This document shows positions 17,772 through 25,566 of a stretch of 36,889 bases of DNA, piece after piece (positions within the stretch are counted from its first letter, which is position 1; every line of letters begins with the position of its first letter). The notes below the pieces were generated by a model. The model did not search any database. It was not told where the DNA came from and worked only from the letters and a program-made list of their open reading frames with translations. The DNA comes from Acidobacteriaceae bacterium. GTDB taxonomy: Bacteria; Acidobacteriota; Terriglobia; Terriglobales; Acidobacteriaceae. The stretch is taken from contig CAJCIM010000006.1 of assembly GCA_903970395.1 (NCBI GenBank), forward strand, positions 1 through 36,889, in the 5' to 3' direction. The translations under genes and the position numbers were made by a program.

Positions 17772-17885
17772 TTGAGACGACGAGAGCTGTTGTTCGGCCT
17801 TGCCGCAACGGGTGCAGGGAACTTTCTGCTGCGCCAAACGATGAAGCTGTTTGGCTTCGGTCGAGATGACAGAGATTTGTGGTGA
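17772..17885 (+). pseudogene. Short Tat-leader-like frame, probable remnant running into a dispersed repeat
   Basis: A TTG start at 17772 with AGGGAG nine bases upstream opens a 37-codon frame. It begins MRRRELLFGLAATGAGNFLL, which looks like a twin-arginine export leader (RRRELLFG plus a hydrophobic stretch). After about 28 residues the frame enters the repeat module at 17854 and stops. It directly follows the GH18 gene. The simplest reading is a gene whose body was lost and replaced by the repeat. It could also be chance. Confidence 0.3.
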
Positions 17886-17931
17886 TTCGAGAAGCAGATT
17901 TCCTAAGGGAATGACAACAAGAAAAGCAAAG
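17854..17931. repeat. Composite dispersed repeat, copy 1 (both modules)
   Basis: Module 1 (core TTCGGTCGAGATGACAGAG, ending 17874), a 17-bp spacer, then module 2 (AAGCAGAT starting 17892, with GGGAATGACAA further on). Module 2 carries a short inverted repeat of ATTTCC/GGGAAT type. It sits immediately downstream of the araD stop codon, so it would form part of the araD 3' end. Copies are at 26652-26735 (both modules) and 18807-18847 (module 2 only). Confidence 0.65.
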
Positions 17932-17938
17932 GCTGAGG

Positions 17939-18649
17939 TTATTTCTGGCCGTATGTGGCGTTGGCTCCGTGCTTGCGGAAGTAGTGTCGGTCGAGGAGGG
18001 ATTGTGTGACCTGCGGGGTGCTGCCGGGCAGGGTGAGGGTGCGGTAGGCCATGCGGGCAACGGCTTCGAGGACGACCGCGTTGTGGGCGGCGTCGTGGGC
18101 GGTCTTACCCCAGACGAAGGGGGCATGGCCAGCGACCAGGCAGGCCGGGATGGCGAGCGGGTCGACGAGGAAGGTGCCGTCGGCGGCTTTGAAGCGGGAG
18201 ACGATGGCGAGGCCGGTTTCGTGGACGTATTTACCGGCGATGGCATCGTCGGTGAGTGGCGGCGAGCAGGGGACCGGGCCGTAGAAGTAGTCGGCGTGGG
18301 TGGTGCCGAGGGCCGGGATGGCGAGGCCGGCCTGCGCGAAGCTGGTGGCGAACTCCGAGTGCGTGTGGACGACGGCGCCGATGGTAGGGAACTCGCGGTA
18401 GAGGAGCGTGTGCGTATCGAGGTCGGAGGAGGGGTTGAGCGTGCCTTCGACTATTTTGCCGTGGAGGTCGGTGACGACCATGTGCTCGGGGCGGAGGTCG
18501 TCGTAGTCGACGCCGGAGGGCTTGATGACGACGAGGCCCTGTTCGCGGTCGACGGCGGAGGCGTTGCCGAAGGTGTAGAGGACGAGGCCGCGGCGGACGA
18601 GTTCGAGGTTGGCTTCGAGTACCTGTTCGCGGAGGGATGGGAGAAGCAT
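17939..18649 (-). CDS. araD: L-ribulose-5-phosphate 4-epimerase
   Basis: A 236-residue class II aldolase-family zinc enzyme that converts L-ribulose 5-phosphate to D-xylulose 5-phosphate, the last step of arabinose entry into the pentose phosphate pathway. The start at 18649 (MLLPSLREQVLEANLELV) has AGGAG upstream. Diagnostic matches to E. coli AraD are VIKPSGVDY (phosphate site), the zinc ligands in VVHTHSEFAT, GTTHADYFYG, the third histidine in AGHAPFVWGK, and the C-terminal HYFRKHGANATYGQ. Length equals the E. coli protein within five residues. It lies 235 bp downstream of araA, separated by a run of hairpins, and probably belongs to the same transcript. The assignment is firm. Confidence 0.95.
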   Translation of the reverse strand: MLLPSLREQVLEANLELVRRGLVLYTFGNASAVDREQGLVVIKPSGVDYDDLRPEHMVVTDLHGKIVEGTLNPSSDLDTHTLLYREFPTIGAVVHTHSEFATSFAQAGLAIPALGTTHADYFYGPVPCSPPLTDDAIAGKYVHETGLAIVSRFKAADGTFLVDPLAIPACLVAGHAPFVWGKTAHDAAHNAVVLEAVARMAYRTLTLPGSTPQVTQSLLDRHYFRKHGANATYGQK

Positions 18650-18691
18650 GGTGACTCCTGTGGCGTTGAGCGGATGATGGTGCCGCTCCTG

Positions 18692-18779
18692 ATGTATCGG
18701 GCCTTCAGCCCTCTGGTCATTTCCTTCGCATGTTACCTGGGGCTTCGCCCCAGGCTGGTATGTATCGGGCCGTTGGCCC
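18692..18779. repeat. Hairpin repeat cluster between araA and araD
   Basis: A 12-bp direct repeat (ATGTATCGGGCC) occurs at 18692-18703 and 18760-18771. Each copy starts a small GGGC...GCCC hairpin (18699-18711; 18767-18779). Between them, at 18736-18754, is CCTGGGGC-TTC-GCCCCAGG, which in RNA would fold with a very stable UUCG loop. Three hairpins in under 90 bp lie between two genes of one pathway and could tune araD expression or protect the araA message. Confidence 0.6.
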
Positions 18780-18806
18780 TCAAAGGCAAAAGCAACGACA
18801 ACGGCA

Positions 18807-18847
18807 AAGCAGATTCCCTGCGGGAATGACAAACAAGAAGAGCAAAG
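18807..18847. repeat. Dispersed repeat, module 2 copy downstream of araA
   Basis: The stretch resembles 17892-17931: AAGCAGATTCCC, then GGGAATGACAAAC and an AAGAGCAAAG tail. It contains the short palindrome ATTCCC-TGC-GGGAAT. It lies 38 bp beyond the araA stop, so together with copy 1 it brackets araD as direct repeats about 0.9 kb apart. Confidence 0.6.
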
Positions 18848-18884
18848 ACAAGAGCAAAGACAACGGCATTCCGTAGAGGGTTAC

Positions 18885-20339
18885 TCAGCGGAGTTGTTGG
18901 CGGAGGTCGCGGAGTTTGGTGTCGGTGTCGATGACGATGAGTTCCAGGTTGGCGATCTCGGCGAAGTCTTCGAGGTGTTCGAGTGTGAGGGCCTGGCTGA
19001 GGCAGGTGTGGTGTGCTCCGCCGGCGTAGATCCATGCGGCGGCGGCGGTTTTGAGGCTTGGACGTGGGACCCAGACAGCGCGGGCTACAGGGAGTTTCGG
19101 TAGCGGCTGTTCGGGTTGGATGACGTCGACGAGGTTGACGAGGAGACGGAAGCGGTCGCCCATGTCGACCAGTGAAGCGTTGACGGCGGGGCCGCTGGGT
19201 GCGGTGAAGACGAGGCGGACGGGGTCGTCTTTGCCGCCGATGCCGAGGGGGTGGACTTCGACGGCGGGCTTGTTGGTCGCAATCGAGGGGCAGATCTCGA
19301 GCATGTGCGAGCCGAGGACCTTGGGTGTGCCGGAGAAGTCGTAGGTGTAGTCCTCCATGAAGGAGGTGCCGCCAGGAAGGCCCTGGGCCATGACCTTCAT
19401 AGTGCGGACGAGGGCTGCGGTCTTCCAGTCGCCTTCGCCGCCGAAGCCGTAGCCGGAGGCCATGAGGCGCTGCGTGGCGATGCCGGGGAGCTGGTCGAGG
19501 CCGTGGAGGTCCTGGAAGGTGTCGGTGAAGGCGCCGAAGCCGCCCTCTTCGAGGAAGGCGCGGAGGCCAAGTTCGATCTTTGCGGCGGTGCGGAGTGAGG
19601 CGGGACGGTCGTGTTCGGCGGCGATGGAGTAGGTGTCACGGTACTCGGCGACGAGCTTGTCGACGTCGGCGTCGGTGAACTGGTTCATGCGGGCGACGAG
19701 GTCTCCGACGCCGTATCCGCTGACGCTGTAGCCGAGCTGGATCTCAGCCGAGACCTTGTTGCCTTCGGTGACGGCGACCTCGCGCATGTTGTCGCCGAAG
19801 CGGGCGACCTTGAGGTTCTGCGACTCGTGCCAGCCGACGGCGGCGCGGGACCAGGCGGCGATCTCGGCGATGGTGTCGGTGTCCTGCCAGAAGCCGACGA
19901 CGACCTTGCGTGGCAGCTTGAGGCGCGCGGTGATGAAGCCGAACTCGCGGTCGCCGTGGGCGGCCTGGTTGAGGTTCATGAAGTCCATGTCGATGGACGA
20001 CCAGGGAAGCTGCCTGTTGAACTGCGTGTGCAGATGCAGGAATGGTTTGGAGAGCGAGGTGAGGCCGGCGATCCACATCTTGGCCGGGGAGAAGGTGTGC
20101 ATCCAGAGGATGAGGCCGATGCAGTTGGGGGTGTTGTTGGCTTCGCGGCACAGACTGCGGATCTCGTCGGGCGTGGTGAGGACGGGCTTGAAGACGACCT
20201 GAAAGGGAATGGCGGTTTCGGCGGAGAGAGAGGCGGCGATCTTCTGCGAGTGGTCGGCGACCTGCGTGAGGGTTTCGGGGCCGTAGAGGTGCTGGCTGCC
20301 GGTGACGAACCAGAGTTCGAGGGAGTCGAAAGAGAGCAT
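18885..20339 (-). CDS. araA: L-arabinose isomerase
   Basis: A 484-residue cytosolic, probably manganese-dependent isomerase converting L-arabinose to L-ribulose. The start at 20339 ([20 protein letters not shown]) has an AGGT ribosome site. It follows E. coli AraA along its whole length: [102 protein letters not shown] and [13 protein letters not shown]. It is slightly shorter than the E. coli protein at the C-terminus. It is first in a probable araA-araD transcript with a strong promoter and a LacI-type operator directly upstream. Assignment is firm. Confidence 0.97.
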   Translation of the reverse strand: MLSFDSLELWFVTGSQHLYGPETLTQVADHSQKIAASLSAETAIPFQVVFKPVLTTPDEIRSLCREANNTPNCIGLILWMHTFSPAKMWIAGLTSLSKPFLHLHTQFNRQLPWSSIDMDFMNLNQAAHGDREFGFITARLKLPRKVVVGFWQDTDTIAEIAAWSRAAVGWHESQNLKVARFGDNMREVAVTEGNKVSAEIQLGYSVSGYGVGDLVARMNQFTDADVDKLVAEYRDTYSIAAEHDRPASLRTAAKIELGLRAFLEEGGFGAFTDTFQDLHGLDQLPGIATQRLMASGYGFGGEGDWKTAALVRTMKVMAQGLPGGTSFMEDYTYDFSGTPKVLGSHMLEICPSIATNKPAVEVHPLGIGGKDDPVRLVFTAPSGPAVNASLVDMGDRFRLLVNLVDVIQPEQPLPKLPVARAVWVPRPSLKTAAAAWIYAGGAHHTCLSQALTLEHLEDFAEIANLELIVIDTDTKLRDLRQQLR

Positions 20340-20343
20340 GACC

Positions 20344-20371
20344 TGCCTTTAGGAAACGTTTTCTAAAGGCA
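20344..20371. promoter_or_regulatory. LacI-family operator upstream of araA
   Basis: A 28-bp near-perfect palindrome (one mismatched pair) with core GGAAACGTTTTC centred at 20357/20358. It starts at the inner edge of the araA -10 box and extends to the ribosome site, so a bound repressor would block initiation. A CG-centred AACGTT palindrome is typical of LacI/GalR-family operators. A site with the same core lies in front of araB and the LacI-type gene. Confidence 0.75.
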
Positions 20372-20400
20372 GTGTAGAGAGGTGGAGAAGTAGGTGTCAA
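20371..20400 (-). promoter_or_regulatory. araA promoter
   Basis: On the minus strand a perfect TTGACA (20395-20400) is followed, after 18 bp, by TACACT (20371-20376). The predicted transcription start falls inside the operator palindrome. Confidence 0.7.
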
Positions 20401-20432
20401 CGCGCTCAGAGGCAGTAGCAGATGGATCTACA

Positions 20433-21530
20433 TCAGGTTTGAGATGTGGAGACACTGGCAAGGCTCGGGGTATTGAGCCTTGCACGTCGCCTCTCGAAGT
20501 GGCCTTTCACCTTCAGCATTGGTTTTTCAGCCGAATAGTAGGAGAGAGCCGCGATGGGAACCACAAATAGAAGTCCAATCATGCTTCTCTGCAAACTGAA
20601 GCCATCGAAGCCGATGAACAGTTCCTGCCATAGGTAGATGCTGTACGAGAGTACCCCCAGCCAGACGACCGGTGCAGCATTGAGCAGACGCGCAAAAGTG
20701 CCCCCTCCCCGCGCGTCTTGAATGGCGAAGAGCATGAGCAGCGCAATGCTTACGCCCTGAAGGGTATAGCCCACTGGATGAAGATACAAGCCTCCAAATT
20801 TCAACTGCAGCAATGGTGAACCGACGAAGATAAAGACGGCTGCAAACGCGGGTCCTTTTTTGCGAAACAAGCCCTCGACTATCTGTATAAAGCGGGGATT
20901 CTCATACAGCAGGGCAACCAGGCAACCAAACATCAGCATGTCTGCCCGAGTATGGCCCATGTAGACGATCTCGTATCTCGTCGAAGGCAGGAAGATTCGA
21001 TCTGCCATCCGTATGAACGGCTCCAGGACGATAACGGATGCTGCGATCCAGGTGAGCGTCTTCCGGGAACAGAGGACGGCCAAGAGTGGCCAGATGAGAT
21101 AGAACTGCTCTTCTACGCTAAGGCTCCAGATATGACCGATCCACGTATTTTTGTAGCTCACGTAGTCCATGGTGAAGGTCAACGCGCGGAGAAACTGCCA
21201 GCGGGGAACAGCAATCATGCCAGTCTTGGCAAGGACCGCGACTGTCACCATGAAGATCAAAAATGCAGGCATGATACGAAAGGCGCGGCGGATGTAGAAG
21301 GCAGAGAGACTTATGCGTCCGTTTGCCTGCTTCTCTTTCAAGAGAAGAATCGTGATGAGAAACCCGCTGATGACGAAGAAGATGGAGACGCCCTCTTCGC
21401 CATTGCCGAGGACCACGAGCAGGGCCGCCTGCCATCCGTTCTGAGGCCGGATGTGCAGAAGTATGTGCGATAGCAGAACCATGCAGATTGAGATTGCCCG
21501 CAGGCCATCCAAGGAGGGCAATCGCTTCAT
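20433..21530 (-). CDS. Acyltransferase family 3 membrane protein (OafA/YrhL-like)
   Basis: A 365-residue integral membrane O-acyltransferase that typically moves acetyl or other acyl groups onto cell-surface sugars or exopolysaccharide. The start at 21530 (MKRLPSLDGLRAISICMVLL) has AAGGTGA upstream. Family hallmarks are SLDGLRAIS, the R-x10-H pair in helix 1, FFVISGFLIT, FYIRRAFRIMPAF and SLSVEEQFYLIWPLL. About ten hydrophobic helices are present. It is divergent from a polysaccharide-export protein gene, suggesting a role in modifying an exported polymer. The two together separate araA-araD from araB; they show no link to arabinose use. Confidence 0.88.
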   Translation of the reverse strand: MKRLPSLDGLRAISICMVLLSHILLHIRPQNGWQAALLVVLGNGEEGVSIFFVISGFLITILLLKEKQANGRISLSAFYIRRAFRIMPAFLIFMVTVAVLAKTGMIAVPRWQFLRALTFTMDYVSYKNTWIGHIWSLSVEEQFYLIWPLLAVLCSRKTLTWIAASVIVLEPFIRMADRIFLPSTRYEIVYMGHTRADMLMFGCLVALLYENPRFIQIVEGLFRKKGPAFAAVFIFVGSPLLQLKFGGLYLHPVGYTLQGVSIALLMLFAIQDARGGGTFARLLNAAPVVWLGVLSYSIYLWQELFIGFDGFSLQRSMIGLLFVVPIAALSYYSAEKPMLKVKGHFERRRARLNTPSLASVSTSQT

Positions 21531-21751
21531 CCGGTCACCTTTGAACGAGCCATATAGCCAACTCTATCGATTTCCGAACGGCTGCGCGTAGGCTACTGGC
21601 CGCGCAGGGGAGAAGGTACATGTGGCAGTGTCGTTGACAGCCGATGCGATCGATCGCGGATGCGCCGATAGTAAGAGGTAGAGATAGAGACACGGCGTCT
21701 GTCGTTTGCTGACTACCGGCTTGTCGGCCGTCTGTGCGTTCAGGAGCCTGC

Positions 21752-22630
21752 ATGAAATTTGCGTTGTTGCTTGCGGTCGTCGGAACCATGCTCGCCTCGC
21801 CATCCTTTGGGCAGGAGGAGAGCCTTCTGATTGGACCTGGGGACCAGGTGCATGTGGAGGTGTTCGACACGCCGGAGCTTAGCTCGACCTCCCGTGTGAA
21901 CGACAACGGCGACCTGCCGCTTCTGATGGGTGGGAGCATTCATGCTGCGGGTCTGACACCGGCGCAGGCGTCGGATGAGGTAGAACATACCCTCGTCCAC
22001 CGCAGGCTTATGAACTCGCCGCAGGTCCTGGTGACCGTTTTACATACGGCTACACGAAACGTGACTGTCATCGGCCAGGTTGTGCGCCCTGGTGCGTATG
22101 AGATCACGACTCCGCGGCCTTTGACGGACTTGTTGGCGCAGGCGGGCGGCTTTACCGAGCTGGCCGATCATCATGTGTCGATTCGGCGAGCCAACCTGAA
22201 GGGCACAGAGGATGTATTTGTGTCGGAGGACTCAAGGACGGGCCTGGCGCAGAATGTGTACGTGTCTCCCGGTGATTCGATCACCGTTCCCAAGCAAAAG
22301 CTTGTTTACATTCTCGGCGATGTGAATCGGGCGGGTGGTTTTCCGATGAATAACGACCAGTCCGGAATCACGGTGTTGCAAGCGGTGGCACGCGCCGGAG
22401 GAGGAACGCACACGGCAGGAAATCATGCCCGGTTGATGCGGCGGGTCAATGGGGACGACTACAAAGAGATTCCTATCAACCTGAGCGCCATGCAAAAAGG
22501 CAAGCAGCCCGACATGGCGATGCAGGAGAACGATATTCTTTACGTCCCATTCGACTTTATGAAGAATGCGGCACTCGACATCACGGCGATTGCAGCCTCA
22601 GCGACGTCGGCCATGATCATGCTGAAGTAG
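21752..22630 (+). CDS. Polysaccharide biosynthesis/export protein (Wza/SLBB family)
   Basis: A 292-residue exported protein. The start at 21752 (MKFALLLAVVGTMLASPSFGQ) has AGGAG six bases upstream and a signal peptide ending near residue 21. A Poly_export domain covers about 24-105 (LLIGPGDQVHVEVFDTPELS), followed by SLBB domains (about 106-180, VTVIGQVVRPGAYEI; about 185-270, VYILGDVNRAGGFPM). A C-terminal hydrophobic segment (about 270-290) follows. It lacks an obvious lipobox, unlike classic Wza. Such proteins form or gate the outer-membrane channel for capsule or exopolysaccharide. No Wzc kinase, flippase or glycosyltransferase is adjacent, so it is an isolated export component next to an acyltransferase. 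Confidence 0.88.
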   Translation: MKFALLLAVVGTMLASPSFGQEESLLIGPGDQVHVEVFDTPELSSTSRVNDNGDLPLLMGGSIHAAGLTPAQASDEVEHTLVHRRLMNSPQVLVTVLHTATRNVTVIGQVVRPGAYEITTPRPLTDLLAQAGGFTELADHHVSIRRANLKGTEDVFVSEDSRTGLAQNVYVSPGDSITVPKQKLVYILGDVNRAGGFPMNNDQSGITVLQAVARAGGGTHTAGNHARLMRRVNGDDYKEIPINLSAMQKGKQPDMAMQENDILYVPFDFMKNAALDITAIAASATSAMIMLK

Positions 22631-22688
22631 CGTCGTCACGCAGACTTTCCGTTCGACCTCGCTGAGGGCGGCTTCGAAATCCCGCGAA

Positions 22689-22727
22689 CCCATCTTAGCC
22701 GACTATGATGCTGTCGGCGAAGATGGG
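22689..22727. repeat. Dispersed hairpin repeat between convergent genes, copy 1
   Basis: A 15-bp stem with one mismatch (CCCATCTTAGCCGAC at 22689-22703; GTCGGCGAAGATGGG at 22713-22727), with a 9-nt loop. It lies between the 3' ends of the export gene and araB, so it may end both transcripts. A close relative with the same arm design and a 9-nt loop is at 36007-36043. Confidence 0.7.
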
Positions 22728-22751
22728 GCAACCGACGAATGGCAAACAAAC

Positions 22752-24335
22752 CTATTGCTGCACACGGGAGTGTTCGGCGATGCGGCGAAGTTCGGGGAGG
22801 ATGTTGCCGAGCGAAGCTGGGGGGCTGCTGCGCTGGCCCAGGGAGAAGTAGATGTCGCGGTAGAACGGAAAGAGCTGGCTGTAGATGGCTACGGCCGCGG
22901 GGCGTGGGGTGAAGGTCTTGAAGGGCAGGCAGAGCTTTTGCTGCGCGGCCTCGATGGTGGGGAAGACGCCCGCGGCGACCAGGGCGAAGATGCCGGAGCC
23001 GAGGCTGGTGGGTGTGCCGTCGGGGACGAGGACGGGCTTGTTGAGGACGTCGGCGTAGACCTGGTTGAGGACCGCGTTGTGTTGCGGGATGCCGCCGGCG
23101 TTGATGATGCGGGTTACAGGGACACCGTGTTCGGCCATGCGGTCGAGGATGATGCGGGTGTGGAAGGCGGTGCCTTCGATGGCGGCGAAGAGCTCGTCCT
23201 GCGCGGTGTGGATGAGGTTCCAGCCGAGGGTGATGCCGCCTAGCTCGGAGTTGACGAGGACGGTGCGGTCGCCGTTGTCCCAGCTGAGGCGAAGGAGGCC
23301 GGTCTGGCCGGGAGCGTATGTTTCGAGGCCCTGCGAGAGGGTTTTGACATCGGTAGCGGCGCGCTTGGCGATAGCTTCGAAGATGTCTCCGGTGGCGGAG
23401 AGGCCGGCTTCGATGCCGGTGAACTGCGGATGCACGCTGCCGGGTACGACGCCGCAGACGCCGGGGACGAGCTCGGTGTGGCGCGCCATAGCGATGATGC
23501 AGGTGGAGGTGCCGACGACGTTGACGACGTCGCCTTCGCGGCAGCCAGCGCCGATGGCGTCCCAGTGGGCGTCGAATGCGCCGACGGGGATAGGAATTCC
23601 GGCGGAGAGGCCGAGTTGCTGCGCCCAGTGCTCGCTGAGCTTGCCGGCGATGGTGTCGGAGGTGCTGTAACGGCCGTTGAGTTTTTCGCGGATGCCGTCG
23701 AAGAGGGGATCGAGTTTGGAGAGGAAGGACTGCGGCGGAAGGCCGTCCCAGCGCGGGTTCCACATCCACTTGTGACCCATGGCGCAGATGCTGCGCGGAA
23801 CGAGTGCCGGGTCGGTGATGCCGATGAGTGTGGCGGCGACCATGTCGCAGTGTTCGAGAGCTGTTGCGAATTTGGGACGGAGAGATGGGTTGTGGCGGAG
23901 CCAGTAGAGGAGTTTGGCGAAGCCCCACTCGTGCGAGTAGACACCGCCGCACCAGTCGATGGCTTCGAGGTTTTCTGCGTGGGCGAGTTCGGTGATCTGG
24001 CGTGCTTCTGCGTGGGCGCGGTGGTCGCACCAGAGCATGTACTCATCGAGTGGTTGGAGCGTGGCGTCCACGGGTATGACGCTGGAGCCGGTGGTGTCGA
24101 GCGCGAGCGCGACGATGTCGGTGCCGGGGACGCCGCTCTGGTGGAGGACGTCGCGTGTGGCCTGCGCGAGGGCGGCCATCTGGTCGGCGTGGGACTGCGT
24201 GGCGAAGTCGGGGTCTTCGCGGCGGCGGTGAAGAGGGTAGGGTGCTGCGGCTGTGCCGAGGCGGCCGCGTTCGCTGTCGAGCAGCGTGACGCGCACGCTT
24301 AGCGTTCCAAAATCAACTCCAGCAACGACGGGCAT
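22752..24335 (-). CDS. araB: Ribulokinase (FGGY family)
   Basis: A 527-residue cytosolic ATP-dependent kinase phosphorylating L-ribulose at C5, between the AraA and AraD steps. The start at 24335 (MPVVAGVDFGTLSVRVTLLD) places the phosphate-1 motif at the N-terminus and has GGAG eight bases upstream; an earlier in-frame start at 24377 would run through the operator. Ribulokinase-type features are GTLSVR, ALDTTGSSVIPVD, DEYMLWCDHRAHAEA, CGGVYSHEWGFAKLLYWL, GAFDAHWDAIGAG, VVGTSTCII and the C-terminal FGGY-type region NAGGIPQHN through GTPTSLGSGIFA. Length is normal. It is divergent from the LacI-type gene across a shared operator region, and physically apart from araA-araD. Confidence 0.93.
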   Translation of the reverse strand: MPVVAGVDFGTLSVRVTLLDSERGRLGTAAAPYPLHRRREDPDFATQSHADQMAALAQATRDVLHQSGVPGTDIVALALDTTGSSVIPVDATLQPLDEYMLWCDHRAHAEARQITELAHAENLEAIDWCGGVYSHEWGFAKLLYWLRHNPSLRPKFATALEHCDMVAATLIGITDPALVPRSICAMGHKWMWNPRWDGLPPQSFLSKLDPLFDGIREKLNGRYSTSDTIAGKLSEHWAQQLGLSAGIPIPVGAFDAHWDAIGAGCREGDVVNVVGTSTCIIAMARHTELVPGVCGVVPGSVHPQFTGIEAGLSATGDIFEAIAKRAATDVKTLSQGLETYAPGQTGLLRLSWDNGDRTVLVNSELGGITLGWNLIHTAQDELFAAIEGTAFHTRIILDRMAEHGVPVTRIINAGGIPQHNAVLNQVYADVLNKPVLVPDGTPTSLGSGIFALVAAGVFPTIEAAQQKLCLPFKTFTPRPAAVAIYSQLFPFYRDIYFSLGQRSSPPASLGNILPELRRIAEHSRVQQ

Positions 24336-24375
24336 CGAGCGTTCTCCAGCGTTTTGTGCGTTGCAAACAGCTCGC

Positions 24376-24393
24376 ACTGAAAACGTTTACTGA
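24376..24393. promoter_or_regulatory. LacI-family operator between araB and the regulator gene
   Basis: An imperfect palindrome with core GAAAACGTTTAC (24379-24390), centred at 24384/24385. It shares the G-N-AAACGTTT-N-C core with the araA operator. It lies 41 bp upstream of the araB start and about 100 bp upstream of the LacI-type gene, so it could serve both directions. Confidence 0.65.
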
Positions 24394-24401
24394 TATTAGA
24401 G

Positions 24402-24431
24402 ACAGTAGCTGCGGTCGTGGATGGCCGTCAA
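24402..24431 (-). promoter_or_regulatory. Putative araB promoter
   Basis: On the minus strand, TTGACG (24426-24431) and TACTGT (24402-24407) are separated by 18 bp, the same spacing as in the araA promoter. The operator lies just downstream, as at araA. The -10 box is weak (3 of 6). Confidence 0.35.
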
Positions 24432-24496
24432 CCCCGTGCTACTCTCATTCGAAAGCAACGCCTATAGAAACTATGTGTTGCATGGACGATCCCTGG

Positions 24497-25564
24497 ATGA
24501 AGCGTTCCCCGAAGCCTGTTAAGAGTGAGACGCCTGCGAAGATCGACATCCGCGACGTGGCTGCGCGCGCGGGCGTATCGATTGCTACGGTGTCGCGTGC
24601 GATCAACCGTGTGCCTACGGTGGACCCGGTGCTGGCTGAACGGGTGTGGGCGGCGGCGGCGGAGTTGAACTACTTTCCGAACACGCAGGCGCGCGCGCTG
24701 GTTTCTGGCAAGAGCAAGCTGCTGGGGTTGATCGTGTCGGAGATTACGAATCCGTTCTTTCCGGAGCTGATCCAGGAGTTCGAACGGGTGGCGGTGGAGC
24801 GTGGGTACGAGATCCTGATTGCTTCGACCAACTATGACCGCAAGCGCATGGAGCAGTGCGCGCGGCGGATGCTGGAACGCAAGGTGGACGGCGTTGCGGT
24901 GATGACGTTCGGCATTGAAGATTTTCTGTTCGAGCGCTTCGCGGAGGACCAGATTCCGGTGGTGTTCATTGACGCCGCCCCGGAGCGGCCGATGAGCAGC
25001 GTGCTGGCCGTGGACTATCGGGTCGGGATTAATGAGGGCGTGCAGCATCTGGCGGGGCTGGCACACCGAAAGATTGGTTTCATTACGGGGCCGTTGCGGC
25101 TGCGGTCGGCCGCGGCACGCAAGGCGGCATTTTTGAGCAGCCTGAAGTCGGCAGGCATTAAGGCTGACCCCACGTGGATTGTGGAGGGTGAGCATACGTT
25201 GGAGAGCGGGCGCGATGCGATGGTGAAGATTCTTGCGTTGCGGGAGCGGCCGACGGCGATGATGTGCTCGAACGATATGACAGCGATTGGCGTGCAACAT
25301 GCACTGTTTGAGGCGAAGCTGAGGGTGCCGGAAGACTTCTCGCTGATTGGCTTCGACGATATTCATCTGGCCGAGTACACGATTCCTCCGCTGACGACGG
25401 TAAGGATGTCGTGCAAGGACCTGGCGCTGAAGGCGGTGAGTGCGCTGGTGGCGCATCTGCAGTTGAAGAATCTGCCGGCTGATGCGGGAGAGATGATTCC
25501 GACGCGGTTGATTGTGCGGCAGACGACGGGAGCGCCGAAGGCAGGAAAGAAGGCGAAGCGTTGA
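24497..25564 (+). CDS. LacI-family transcriptional regulator, probable arabinose regulator
   Basis: A 355-residue DNA-binding repressor. The helix-turn-helix is at about 15-40 (IDIRDVAARAGVSIATVSRAI), followed by the hinge helix (NTQARALVSGKSKLLGLIV) and a periplasmic-binding-protein-like sugar domain (about 70-340; NPFFPELIQEF, MMCSNDMTAIGVQHALFEA, SLIGFDDIHLAEY). The start at 24497 (MKRSPKPVKSE) is chosen for a weak GGA ten bases upstream; ATGs at 24482 and 24473 are possible and would add 5 or 8 residues. The gene is divergent from araB with an AACGTT operator between them, and the same operator core sits at araA. Control of the ara genes, and of itself, is therefore inferred from position and site; the effector is not shown. 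Confidence 0.87.
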   Translation: MKRSPKPVKSETPAKIDIRDVAARAGVSIATVSRAINRVPTVDPVLAERVWAAAAELNYFPNTQARALVSGKSKLLGLIVSEITNPFFPELIQEFERVAVERGYEILIASTNYDRKRMEQCARRMLERKVDGVAVMTFGIEDFLFERFAEDQIPVVFIDAAPERPMSSVLAVDYRVGINEGVQHLAGLAHRKIGFITGPLRLRSAAARKAAFLSSLKSAGIKADPTWIVEGEHTLESGRDAMVKILALRERPTAMMCSNDMTAIGVQHALFEAKLRVPEDFSLIGFDDIHLAEYTIPPLTTVRMSCKDLALKAVSALVAHLQLKNLPADAGEMIPTRLIVRQTTGAPKAGKKAKR

Positions 25565-25566
25565 GA

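Noticed and set aside
17892-18847. araD as a composite mobile element between direct repeats
   Set aside because: The flanking repeats are short, imperfect and also occur elsewhere at gene ends; araD matches its pathway neighbour and no transposase is present.
22636-24030. 464-codon frame overlapping araB on the same strand
   Set aside because: It is an Arg/Pro/His-rich frame-shifted shadow of the clear ribulokinase gene, caused by high GC content.
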